DNA from: CAZWCX01 sp964632945
GTDB taxonomy: Bacteria > Planctomycetota > MHYJ01 > WSZJ01 > CAZWCX01
Direction: 5' to 3'
Assembly: GCA_964632945.1 (NCBI GenBank)
Contig: CAZWCX010000151.1
Location: 1-15,014 of the forward strand
DNA length: 15,014 nt
Shown here: positions 1 to 6,511 of the stretch, one piece after another
How positions within the stretch are numbered: position 1 is the stretch's first letter
Layout of the letters: every line of letters starts with the position of its first letter
Translations under genes and position numbers: made by a program
Notes under the pieces: model-generated
What the model was told of the DNA's origin: nothing
Seen by the model: the letters and a program-made list of their open reading frames with translations, nothing else
Databases searched by the model: none

Positions 1-578
1 GCGGCCTGCGCCTTGATCACGCTACGCAGAGCAGGCTTTTTAGGATAGGCTCTAAATCGGTAGGCGAAGAATCGATCTATTGAGAAGTCCAGCGATATGC
101 CCGCATCGGTTCGGGTGCACTCCAGGAGCCGATACGTAGGCGCGTCCCACAATCTGACACCCCGGGCCTGAAGTTCCGCGAGGGACTTTGCCGAATCGTT
201 CTCGTTGCGCAATTCGGGGTGCGGAACATTGCCGGGTGGAGCGACTAGGTTAGCTCGAACAAGGGAATCTGGTTCTGCCAGCCGGGCGAAGTCGTCCGAT
301 ACAACCAATCCCGTAGCACCCGTTTGGTTGCCTATGGTGTAATGAATGGTCTTTAGTGGATCCTGACCGGAGTAATATTTCCGCACGAATTGACTTGGAC
401 GGCCGTCTCTGGAGTAGTCTGCCTCTTTCTGCATGCGCACGAGGCGCTGCTTCTCCTGAAGGTCACCTTGATTGGCCTTTACAGCCTCCTTGAATTTTTC
501 ATACAGTTCCTCGATTCGAACATGCAGTGCATTCGCGAGGACACTGAGGCACATGGCCGTCTCGACCGGTAGTTCCAC
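1..578 (-). CDS. Unrecognised protein, C-terminal part missing at the left edge
   Basis: An open frame runs leftward off the window, so only the N-terminal ~192 residues are visible. I do not recognise the family. I chose the GTG at 578 because AGGAGAGAG (586-594 on this strand) sits 7 nt upstream. An ATG at 554 and an in-frame ATG at 785 are alternatives, but the stretch between 785 and 578 is Arg-rich and does not look like protein. The visible part starts with a helical segment containing LHVRIEELYEKFKEAVKA, then a charged region (GDLQEKQRLVRMQKEADYS), then a mixed alpha/beta region with YRLLECTRTDAGISLDFSID. No signal peptide or membrane segment is seen. Base composition is clearly more A/T-rich than the rest of the window and third positions are less biased, which suggests a different origin from its neighbours. 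That it is coding is fairly likely; its function is unknown. Confidence 0.6.
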   Translation of the reverse strand, partial: MELPVETAMCLSVLANALHVRIEELYEKFKEAVKANQGDLQEKQRLVRMQKEADYSRDGRPSQFVRKYYSGQDPLKTIHYTIGNQTGATGLVVSDDFARLAEPDSLVRANLVAPPGNVPHPELRNENDSAKSLAELQARGVRLWDAPTYRLLECTRTDAGISLDFSIDRFFAYRFRAYPKKPALRSVIKAQA

Positions 579-867
579 GGCGGGGCTCTCTCCTGCTGTG
601 TCTACCGATGCCCCCTCCGCCAGACTCCTCCGCTGCGTTCTCGAGCGGATGCATCGCCGGCCGAGGTTACGGCGGACTCGTACTGAAACCTGAAGTCGGC
701 GCGGTTTCGGCCGAATGACGTCGGCGATTCTAATCGCAATCGCTATCGGTGCCCCACGTGTTGAATCTGCAGAAGGGGTGTTCATATCCCCTGACTTGCG
801 TTCTCGGTTGACGCAGGCGACGAACCCGGAGAACCGCCAGACGCGCGCACCTCGCACCGCCCCCCTC
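579..867. other. Intergenic stretch between two leftward genes
   Basis: This stretch lies between the stop of the Lys-rich gene (868) and the chosen start of the left-edge gene. It holds that gene's Shine-Dalgarno-like AGGAGAGAG at 586-594 and a possible but unconvincing in-frame N-terminal extension up to an ATG at 785. No clear terminator or promoter pair was found. The rightward open frames here look like shadows. Confidence 0.4.
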
Positions 868-930
868 CTACCCCTCCCCCTCCCCCTCCTTCTTCCCCAC
901 CCCCTTCCCCTTTCCCTTGCCCTTCCCCTC
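859..930. repeat. Homopyrimidine/homopurine tract, G-quadruplex motif on the minus strand
   Basis: About 72 nt are nearly pure C/T on the plus strand, with purines only at 870, 899 and 919. On the minus strand, 861-889 holds four or more runs of at least three G separated by 1, 1 and 5 nt, which fits the usual G-quadruplex pattern. It covers the 3' end and stop codon of the leftward Lys-rich gene, so the motif would also be in its mRNA. The tract encodes the GK/GE tail, so it may be only a by-product of GGN/AAG/GAG codons. Confidence 0.6.
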
Positions 931-1665
931 GCTCCGGTACAGCAGCTTCATGTTGTACTGCGCCGCCTTGAGCAGGTCGTCCGCGTACAGCCCCTGGCCG
1001 GCGTCGTTGAGGTCCTTGATCGCCTCGTACAGCTTGCCCTTCTTCTCGCAGAAGCCCCGGAAGTCGGCGGGGAGTTTCTTGATCGCCGCTTCCTGCGCGC
1101 TGTTCGCCGCCTCGAGGTCCGCGGCGGCCTTCTTCACCGCCTCGATCAGGCTCGGCTTCGGGCCCTTCTTCGCCCCCACCAGCGGGGCGGCGGCGCCGAG
1201 CTTCGCCAGGATGTCCTTCATCAGGTCGGCCACGCCCGCGCCGCGCGCCGTCCCCTTTTCGTACGCCTTCAGCGCCGCCGTCCCCCGCGCCGCCCGGCGC
1301 ATCGCCGACGACAGCTTCCGCCGCAGTACTTTCAGCTTCCGCACCAGGTCGTCCTGCAGCTCGGTGTGCGAGCGGGCCTCCGACTCCTTGATCCCCCGGT
1401 CCGTCAGCCCCGCCTTCACCGCTTCCAGCGCCGCCGTGGCTGCCGCCAGCTCGTCCGGCTCGATCAGCTCCTCCGCCAGCAGCGCCGCGTGATCCGCTTC
1501 CGCCAGCTTGATCGTCGTCCCGGCCTGCTCCACCAGGCTCCCCGCCCGCAGGCGATACCCCGTCCGGATCAGGTCCTCTCTCTCCAGCGACAGGGCAGCC
1601 CTCCCAGCTCGGCCCGATTTCTTCCGCCCCGCTCTTCCATCCTGGATTCCCCCAAACGTAGTCAA
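868..1665 (-). CDS. Lys/Ala/Glu-rich helical hypothetical protein with a GK/GE tail
   Basis: A 265-residue protein starting at TTG 1665. An in-frame stop lies about six codons upstream and a G-rich GGCGGGGGC lies just before the start. It is almost entirely predicted alpha helix: long Ala/Leu/Lys/Glu stretches such as ELAAATAALEAVKAGL, VRKLKVLRRKLSSAMRR and IEAVKKAAADLEAANSAQEA suggest helical bundles or coiled coils. The last ~20 residues are low complexity, alternating Gly with Lys and then Gly with Glu (GKGKGKGKGVGKKEGEGEG). There is no signal peptide, transmembrane helix or catalytic motif. Third-position G/C bias and lack of stops support it over the opposite-strand frames, which read as Arg/Pro- or Ser-rich. 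I do not recognise the family. It could be a structural or nucleic-acid-binding protein given the basic tail, but that is inference. Confidence 0.7.
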   Translation of the reverse strand: MTTFGGIQDGRAGRKKSGRAGRAALSLEREDLIRTGYRLRAGSLVEQAGTTIKLAEADHAALLAEELIEPDELAAATAALEAVKAGLTDRGIKESEARSHTELQDDLVRKLKVLRRKLSSAMRRAARGTAALKAYEKGTARGAGVADLMKDILAKLGAAAPLVGAKKGPKPSLIEAVKKAAADLEAANSAQEAAIKKLPADFRGFCEKKGKLYEAIKDLNDAGQGLYADDLLKAAQYNMKLLYRSEGKGKGKGKGVGKKEGEGEG

Positions 1666-1764
1666 GTCGCCCCCGCCGCGTCAATCACAATGTCGAGCCC
1701 CCTCCACCCGCGCCTGCACGCCGGCCGCCCGCCCGGTCCGCGCCCGCCCCCACGCGGCACACTC

Positions 1765-2037
1765 CGGCGTCCCCGCGACGCCCCCGCACGGGCCTCGGGG
1801 TCGCCCGCGCGCCCCCGCGCCGGCCTCGTGCGCCGCGGCGAACTGCCCACGCGCAACCGCGACCCTCTCGCGCACACCGGCGACGCTCCCCCGCGCCCCC
1901 GCGCCGGCCTCGTGCGCGCCTGCGGAACGCCCGTGCGGACCCGCAACGGTCCCGTGCCCCGCTGCGACTCGCGCGTGCGCCCACGCGACCGGCCCGTGCG
2001 CACCTGCGACGCGCTTGTGCGCGGACCGCACGGTGCA
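1765..2037. repeat. Degenerate 21-bp tandem repeat array, about 13 units
   Basis: Cutting the sequence into 21-nt units from 1765 puts a shared pattern in register: most units begin G(T/C)GCGC, have GCGAC or GCGCC near positions 11-15, and end in C-rich bases. The consensus begins GTGCGCACCCGCGAC and is followed by six variable C-rich bases. Units starting at 1912, 1933, 1954, 1975, 1996 and 2017 all open with GTGC. A perfect 26-nt direct repeat at 1808-1833 and 1892-1917 is offset by 84 nt, exactly four periods. The unit length is a multiple of three, so every frame reads as heptapeptides (VRTRDxP-like rightward, AHGxVAG-like leftward). Whether it is translated is unclear. Confidence 0.75.
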
Positions 2038-2526
2038 GGGCGGGGTGGGATAAGCACTTGTGGCGTGGGTGTACGGACGTCCTAAGCCTGGGCGCGGGGC
2101 CCACCCGGGGCCGGTCCACGAACCCGGCAGCCGCCCCCGCGCCGTTCCTGGCCGCGCGAAGGAATGCGCCCAGGCGGCGCATCCCGTCCCGGCACCCGAT
2201 CGCGCCGGCGCGGTGGTCTCGTGGCTGCCCTTGCATTCCGGGGCCCGGGTTGTCAGAATCGCAGTCGTTGATCCGCCCCGATCCACCGCCGCGCTCGACG
2301 GTTCCCGCATGCCGCGCTCGAACATCCGATCGTCATCGGTACCGGCCGCAACCGTCGGGGCGCGGATCGCCACAGAGCGCACCCGGGAACGCGCGGTACT
2401 CCCCGCGGCGTCGGCGGCCGGCGTGCACGAGGGCCAGCACGCAGCCACGCCGGTGCGCGGATCCCACGTGGCCGGGCTGCCGGACGAAGTCGGCGCGCCG
2501 TGGTTCGCGGCGCCCTCCGCTGCCGT

Positions 2527-2530
2527 GGAG
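2527..2530 (+). promoter_or_regulatory. Ribosome binding site fixing the ATPase start
   Basis: GGAG lies 8 nt before the ATG at 2539. This supports 2539 over the upstream in-frame GTG at 2500, whose extra 13 residues do not look like part of an ABC-type ATPase N-terminus. Confidence 0.55.
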
Positions 2531-2538
2531 TGCTTCGC

Positions 2539-3678
2539 ATGATCACTCGGGCCACGATCCGCCGATTCAAGGCGCTGCGCGACGTCAGCGTCGACCTGGC
2601 CCCGTTTACCGTGTTCGCGGGTCCAAACGGGAGCGGAAAGACCAGTCTGCTGCGCGCCCTGCAGATGATGCACGATCTGCGATTCGTGTCCGTCCGGGAT
2701 CTCTTCGTGCGCTGGAACGACCCGCTCCACCTGCTCACGCGCGGGGCGCATTGGCCGATCGAATTCGAACTGCAGGGGAAATGGGGCGACCAGGCGGGCG
2801 CGCTCTCACTGCAGGTCTTCGAAGTGATCCAGGACGAGTCCAAGGACTGGGGAGTCAAGTGCAAGTGGAGCGTCCGCGGACCGCAGGATGCCGAGTCCGA
2901 GAGCGACCAGTCCACGTTGTCCGGATTTGCACCCGCATTCGCCGCGCGGATGCCGCATTCCGTTCTCCTGCAACTCGAGGTGCGGGCGATCGCCGCGGCC
3001 GCGGTTCCCGAGGGACCGAGTCCCGTGCTGCGCTACAACGGCGCCAATCTCGGCGCCATCCTGGCCGACATGAAGCTGACGCGTCCGGAGACGTTCCAGG
3101 AGCTGCAGTCGGCATTGATCCAGGTCGTGCCCAGCGTCCAGCAGGTGAAACTGAAGTCCGAGTTGGTCGAGAAGCTGGAACGGCTGGAAGTGAAAGCCGC
3201 CGACGGGCGGGCCGTCACCTCCGAAGTGCCGACGAAGATCTGGGGCCATCGGGTCTACTTCGATTTCGCGGGGGCGCCGGACGTCCCCGCCTTCGAAGTG
3301 AGCGAGGGCACGCTCCTGGTGCTCGCGATGCTCTCCACCATGGTCGGTCCGGCGCAGCCGCGACTCGTCCTGCTGGACGATCTCGCGCGCGGGCTGCACC
3401 CGCTCGCGCAGGGGAATCTCATCCGGGAGCTTCGTGGCCTCCAGAAGCGGGATCCCACGCTGCAAATCGTCGCGAGCACGCACTCGCCCTACCTCCTCGA
3501 CCATTTCCGGGCCGAGGAGATCTGCCTGCTCTCGACCTCCCCGGACGGCTCCGCCCATTGCGCGACGCTCGCGGAACATCCCGAATACGACCGCTGGCGC
3601 GAGGCCATGGCGAGCGGCGAATTCTGGAGCACGGTCGGAGAAAAGTGGGTGACGCAGCGGGCGGCGAAGCATGACTGA
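2539..3678 (+). CDS. OLD/AAA_21-type ABC-fold ATPase
   Basis: A 379-residue cytosolic ATPase of the SMC/ABC-like group used by OLD, PARIS, Septu and similar defence systems. The start MITRATIRRFKALRDVSVDL is typical, with the first strand of the fold leading into Walker A at residues 28-36 (GPNGSGKTS). The middle (~70-235) is a variable alpha/beta and helical insert. The ABC signature is VSEGTL at 254-259, Walker B is RLVLLDD at 275-281 followed by ARGLHP, and the H-switch is STHSP at 313-317. The usual catalytic Glu after Walker B is Asp281, so hydrolysis may be slow or tuned. The next gene, a TOPRIM-like protein, overlaps the last 8 nt. This fits two-gene systems in which the ATPase senses or holds a nuclease partner. 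The ATPase family is certain; the defence role is inferred from the pairing and the nearby DISARM genes. Confidence 0.9.
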   Translation: MITRATIRRFKALRDVSVDLAPFTVFAGPNGSGKTSLLRALQMMHDLRFVSVRDLFVRWNDPLHLLTRGAHWPIEFELQGKWGDQAGALSLQVFEVIQDESKDWGVKCKWSVRGPQDAESESDQSTLSGFAPAFAARMPHSVLLQLEVRAIAAAAVPEGPSPVLRYNGANLGAILADMKLTRPETFQELQSALIQVVPSVQQVKLKSELVEKLERLEVKAADGRAVTSEVPTKIWGHRVYFDFAGAPDVPAFEVSEGTLLVLAMLSTMVGPAQPRLVLLDDLARGLHPLAQGNLIRELRGLQKRDPTLQIVASTHSPYLLDHFRAEEICLLSTSPDGSAHCATLAEHPEYDRWREAMASGEFWSTVGEKWVTQRAAKHD

Positions 3679-4417
3679 ACCGGCTTGCCTTGTCGTGGTC
3701 TGCGAAGCCCCGGCCGATCTGGCCGTCGCCACGCGCCTGGCCGACCGGAAACTGGCCGAGCGAATCGGCGCCCCCGAGGTGGACGCGGAGACGCGGCTCG
3801 ACCCGGTGCGTCGCTGGGAAGGCGAGCCTCCCGAACGAGCGTACTTCCGGTGGGGTTCCGTGAAGGAAAGGGCCGATGAACTCGGGATTCGCGTCCACGG
3901 GCATTTCGACGACGACGAACCCGGCGCGCCCGATGCCCATCAGGCGCGGCGTGCGCTGCACATCCTCGCGCGCAGGCGCCGGCTGCCCGCCGCCGTGGTT
4001 CTCATGCGCGATTCCGATGACGATCCCGGCCGTCGGCGGGGATTGGAACAGGCGCGGAAGCAAGGGGCGTGGCCGTTCCCGGTCTTGCTCGCGGTCGCCC
4101 ACCCGAAGCGTGAGTGCTGGATCCTGTCTGGATTCGTCCCCAAGACGCCCGAGGAGAGAGGATCCGTCGAGGCGATGACCCGCCGATGCGGCTTCGACCC
4201 GTGCGAACGACCTCACGAGCTGACCGCGCGGTCGAAGGGCGCGGGGGTGAAGCGGAACGCCAAGGAAGTCCTGGCGGCGCTCTCGGGCGGGAACTTCAAG
4301 CGGGAACTCGAGTGCCTCGAGCAACCGTGGGAGTTGTTGCAACGCCGCGGCGCCGCTGCGGGCCTGCCGGAGTACCTTCGAGAAGTCGAGCAGAGGCTGG
4401 CGCCGCTCCTGGCGTGA
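3671..4417 (+). CDS. TOPRIM-like (DUF4276-type) partner of the ATPase
   Basis: A 248-residue protein whose ATG overlaps the end of the ATPase gene by 8 nt, so the two are probably translationally coupled. The layout matches small TOPRIM-like proteins that accompany AAA_21 ATPases: a first strand with an acidic residue (LVVVCEAPAD, Glu12), a long helical connection, a second strand ending in an acidic cluster (AAVVLMRDSDDD, with Asp114, Asp116 and Asp117), and a following strand with AHPKRECWIL (Glu148, Trp150), which resembles the E-x-W motif common in such families. In TOPRIM folds the Glu and the DxD pair bind the divalent metal used for nucleic-acid cleavage. The C-terminal third is charged and helical. 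The specific family name is from memory of motif layout rather than a search. Likely role: the nuclease effector of the pair, by analogy with AriB of PARIS and the OLD TOPRIM domain. Confidence 0.75.
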   Translation: MTEPACLVVVCEAPADLAVATRLADRKLAERIGAPEVDAETRLDPVRRWEGEPPERAYFRWGSVKERADELGIRVHGHFDDDEPGAPDAHQARRALHILARRRRLPAAVVLMRDSDDDPGRRRGLEQARKQGAWPFPVLLAVAHPKRECWILSGFVPKTPEERGSVEAMTRRCGFDPCERPHELTARSKGAGVKRNAKEVLAALSGGNFKRELECLEQPWELLQRRGAAAGLPEYLREVEQRLAPLLA

Positions 4418-4466
4418 TCGCCCGGGGTGCGCGGCGAAGAGACACCGACGGTCGGAGGGATCGGTC

Positions 4467-4766
4467 ATGCCCGACAGCGCACGAAAGCAGGCGATCCACG
4501 GTCTCCTGGCGGAGGCGGCGCGCCTCGTGCTCGAGGAAGTGCGCGAGCGGGAGCCGCAGCACGCCGAACGGTGGGTGCCGACCGCCGACGTGCGGAATGC
4601 GTTGGGTTTGAGCATGCCGTCGGTGCCGCGGGACCGCGGGAATCCGCAGCAGGCCTGGCTGTTCAGCACGCTCACGCGGATGCTGGAGGACTCAGGCGCG
4701 TTGGAGTGGAACCGCGGGGAGAACGGGCGGACGTACTGCCGCTCGCGCGGCGGGGTGGCGGGGTAG
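4467..4766 (+). CDS. Small winged-helix-like protein
   Basis: A 99-residue protein with a strong ribosome binding site, GGAGGG at 4454-4459, 7 nt before the ATG. It follows the TOPRIM-like gene by 49 nt on the same strand with no visible terminator, so it may belong to that operon. Residues 1-30 form one amphipathic helix. Residues 37-98 look like a winged helix: a helix-turn-helix-like part (VPTADVRNALGLS, then QQAWLFSTLTRMLEDSGAL) followed by a wing (EWNRGENGRTYCRS). This could bind DNA as a regulator of the cassette or act as a protein-interaction adaptor. No exact family is recognised. It is too short to be an enzyme. Confidence 0.65.
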   Translation: MPDSARKQAIHGLLAEAARLVLEEVREREPQHAERWVPTADVRNALGLSMPSVPRDRGNPQQAWLFSTLTRMLEDSGALEWNRGENGRTYCRSRGGVAG

Positions 4767-4846
4767 GGGGGGCTCTCGACGATTGCGGAGGACAGCCTGG
4801 GCAGAACCTGGAGCCATCAGACCGAGTATTCCGCGAAGTGCGTACA

Positions 4847-4862
4847 GAGCCGCCCGCGGCTC
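4847..4862. terminator. GC-rich hairpin between convergent genes
   Basis: GAGCCGCCCGCGGCTC is a perfect 7-bp inverted repeat around CC (in practice a 6-bp stem with a 4-nt loop). It lies between the rightward winged-helix gene and the leftward zinc protein and overlaps the latter's stop codon. No T-tract follows on either strand, so an intrinsic terminator is possible but not shown. Confidence 0.3.
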
Positions 4863-5097
4863 ACCTGTCTCGCGCCGTGACTCCGCAGACGATGCAATGG
4901 GCGGCTCCACGCGAGAAGGTTCCGTGAATCCCCTCGCAAAAACCCCGACCGCATCGGTAGCACCATCGCGCGGTCTCCGTGACGCGTTTGAAGACACGCC
5001 AGCAGATCCAACAGGGCGCAGTCGATCCGCCGTCCTCAATGAGCTGCTTGGCGATCCCCTTCGCGATGAGCCTCTCCAGGCGCTTGCCTTTGTTCAC
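4861..5097 (-). CDS. Small two-zinc cross-brace-like protein
   Basis: A 78-residue protein from GTG 5097, chosen because GGGAGGG (5105-5111) lies exactly 7 nt upstream. An ATG at 5157 would add 20 residues but lacks a clear ribosome binding site. After a basic helix (KGKRLERLIAKGIAKQLI) come eight potential zinc ligands: Cys29, Cys32, Cys46, Cys49, Cys54, His58, Cys68 and Cys71, with spacing C-x2-C-x13-C-x2-C-x4-C-x3-H-x9-C-x2-C. The core RWCYRCGRGFCEGIHG resembles AN1, FYVE or RING-type fingers that bind two zincs. I cannot name the family. The ordered ligand pairs would be unlikely in a random frame. It could be a nucleic-acid- or protein-binding adaptor. It is convergent with the winged-helix gene, and its link to the neighbouring cassettes is unknown. 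Confidence 0.6.
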   Translation of the reverse strand: MNKGKRLERLIAKGIAKQLIEDGGSTAPCWICWRVFKRVTETARWCYRCGRGFCEGIHGTFSRGAAHCIVCGVTARDR

Positions 5098-5104
5098 GGA
5101 GCCG

Positions 5105-5111
5105 CCCTCCC
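5105..5111 (-). promoter_or_regulatory. Ribosome binding site of the zinc protein
   Basis: GGGAGGG on the minus strand, 7 nt before GTG 5097. It decides for the shorter form of the protein over the ATG at 5157. Confidence 0.55.
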
Positions 5112-5222
5112 AGAACGAATTCTGCACTCGTGCGCCCGGCGGTGGGTCATCGTTCATTCAGGATCGAAAACGATCATGGACCCGTCCGTGGTTCGGGGGA
5201 AGCAATATCGTCGGCGCGTAGA

Positions 5223-5255
5223 GAGCCTGCGGGCTCGCGAACCGACGATTCGTCG
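5223..5255. terminator. Two adjacent inverted repeats downstream of the MBL gene
   Basis: GAGCC-TGCG-GGCTC at 5223-5236 forms a 5-bp stem with a 4-nt loop. CGACGA-T-TCGTCG at 5243-5255 is a perfect 13-bp palindrome. They lie in the gap (5098-5335) between the stop of the leftward MBL-fold gene and the leftward zinc gene. The first could end transcription of the MBL operon, although no T-run follows. The second, with its single-base centre, looks more like a dimeric protein-binding site than a hairpin and could be an operator for the zinc gene. The rest of the gap shows only an 11-nt direct repeat, CCCGTCCGTGG, at 5181-5191 and 5269-5279. Confidence 0.3.
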
Positions 5256-5335
5256 TCTATGTGACCCGCCCGTCCGTGGGGCTGGCCCTCGACGTCTTCG
5301 AGATCCGAAGAGCCGGTGGATCTCGCCGCCCCCTA

Positions 5336-6511
5336 CTACGCGATCACCTCCACGGCCGCCGGCCCTCTCCACAGGCCGCGAATCGTACCCTCCGCATCGA
5401 AGGCCGTCGCCCAGACCGCGTCCAGCGGCCCGATCGCGCTCCCCGGGTGGATCTCTTCCGCACCTTCGAGAAACGACCCCTTGCGAGCCATCGACGCCGT
5501 GAGGCTCTGCATTCGCGCGACCGAGACGACGGCGGGATGGACCCAGTTGGCCTGCGCGGCCTTCGAGGCGGGCAAGGCGGTAAGCAGGATCGACGACTCT
5601 CGCGCGAGCAGCGCGGGAAGACCCCGTGCATGGTCGCTCCTCGGCAGACGGCTGGCGTTTTTCGGGGTGACCCACCAGGCCCGTCGGCGTGCCGTGCTCG
5701 CGGTCATGAGAAGGTCGTGCCAGGCCTCGCCGGACCCATGATGGGGGAGCTTGAGGCCGGAGTGCCCTCCGAGATGCGGGTGACGGGTCAAGACCAGGTC
5801 CCACCCGGTGGCGACGGGTTGCCCGCCGCACGTGGTCGGCAAGTCGGAGCCCAGGACGATGCGCGTCTTGCCGTGGGTCAGCTCCAGGACCGTGCTCCAG
5901 TCATTCGCGCGACGGGCAAGGGCCGGACCCAGGGACTGAAGGAACTCGCGAAAAAGTCCGGAATCGGGCGCTCGGACGACGACCCGCGGTCTCGCGATCG
6001 GCAACTTCGCCCCGTCGTGCAATGCAAGCAGGTGCGAGGGGTGAACCTCCTGCCAGTCGGCGATGGCCAGGAGCGCGCTGCGCACGTGTTTGGAGAGCCG
6101 AATCTCCTCGGGTGGCCGAGTCCCGTTCTCGATCTCGCGGGATCGCTGCCGGAACTCGTCGAGCAACGACTTGGACGGAGGCGGGGTCGCCGCGACTCCG
6201 ATCCACCTTGGCATCACGGTCTGCACCAGGTCCGCGAAGCCCTCCGCGTGGTCCTCGTGCGGATGGGTGAGCACGATCGCATGCACGAAATCGGTGGGGT
6301 CGGTCCGCCAGCGGGCCCAGATCTGCGCGAGGGAAACGGCCTCCCTCGGTGGGCCGGCCGTCCGGCAGGAATCCACGAGGAGCCAGCCCCGACGTGGGAA
6401 GGCGACGGCAATGCCTTCGCCCACGCCCGGACCGGCAACGAAGACGTGCAGGAGGCGTCGGTCCAGCGGCCGGAGGTCAGCGATCGGTGCCGGCCTTGGA
6501 TCCCCAGACAC
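5336..6511 (-). CDS. ComEC-like metallo-beta-lactamase-fold hydrolase
   Basis: About 391 residues from GTG 6511; a GTG about seven codons upstream is also possible and neither has a clear ribosome binding site. It overlaps the end of the upstream NTPase-TPR gene by 35 nt, so the two form one leftward unit. The fold starts at once (LRPLDRRLLHVFVAGPGVGEG, then GWLLVDSC). The metal-binding motif is THPHEDH (His83, His85, Asp87, His88), followed by LGSDLP (Asp223) and LPHHGS (His257, His258). This layout, ending in HHGS, is that of the soluble ComEC/Rec2-type branch of MBL hydrolases, many of which act on nucleic acids or phosphodiesters. There is no signal peptide or membrane segment, so it is probably cytosolic and not a DNA-uptake channel. 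The C-terminal ~100 residues carry no known motif. All metal ligands are intact, so it is probably an active enzyme and the effector of the pair. The substrate is unknown. Confidence 0.85.
   Translation of the reverse strand: MSGDPRPAPIADLRPLDRRLLHVFVAGPGVGEGIAVAFPRRGWLLVDSCRTAGPPREAVSLAQIWARWRTDPTDFVHAIVLTHPHEDHAEGFADLVQTVMPRWIGVAATPPPSKSLLDEFRQRSREIENGTRPPEEIRLSKHVRSALLAIADWQEVHPSHLLALHDGAKLPIARPRVVVRAPDSGLFREFLQSLGPALARRANDWSTVLELTHGKTRIVLGSDLPTTCGGQPVATGWDLVLTRHPHLGGHSGLKLPHHGSGEAWHDLLMTASTARRRAWWVTPKNASRLPRSDHARGLPALLARESSILLTALPASKAAQANWVHPAVVSVARMQSLTASMARKGSFLEGAEEIHPGSAIGPLDAVWATAFDAEGTIRGLWRGPAAVEVIA

Larger units (their letters stand above)
1666..2538. other. Long stretch without a confident gene
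   Basis: Several long frames stay open on both strands because of very high GC, but their products are Arg/Pro/Ala-rich and unrecognisable. The core is the 21-bp repeat array at 1765-2037. The best single coding candidate is a rightward frame from GTG 2060 to TGA 2542 (160 residues), whose stop overlaps the ATG of the next gene as ATGA. It has mostly G/C third positions but no clear ribosome binding site and no family resemblance, so it is not called as a gene. No clear promoter for the downstream ATPase cassette was found. Confidence 0.5.

Noticed and set aside
1765..2037. Possible CRISPR array
   Set aside because: Units are contiguous 21-mers with no unique spacers and no cas genes nearby.
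715..2085. Rightward 456-codon frame containing the heptad repeats
   Set aside because: Its first two thirds are antisense to the Lys-rich gene, it is Arg/Pro/Leu-rich, and there is no good start. Only the repeat itself was kept as a feature.
2060..2542. 160-codon frame ending in an ATGA overlap with the ATPase gene
   Set aside because: The overlap is suggestive, but there is no ribosome binding site, no family resemblance and an Arg/Ala/Pro-rich composition. It is left as a possibility only.
4692..5039. Leftward 115-codon frame overlapping the winged-helix and zinc genes
   Set aside because: It is Arg/Ala/Pro-rich without motifs, and it conflicts with two better supported genes that have strong ribosome binding sites.
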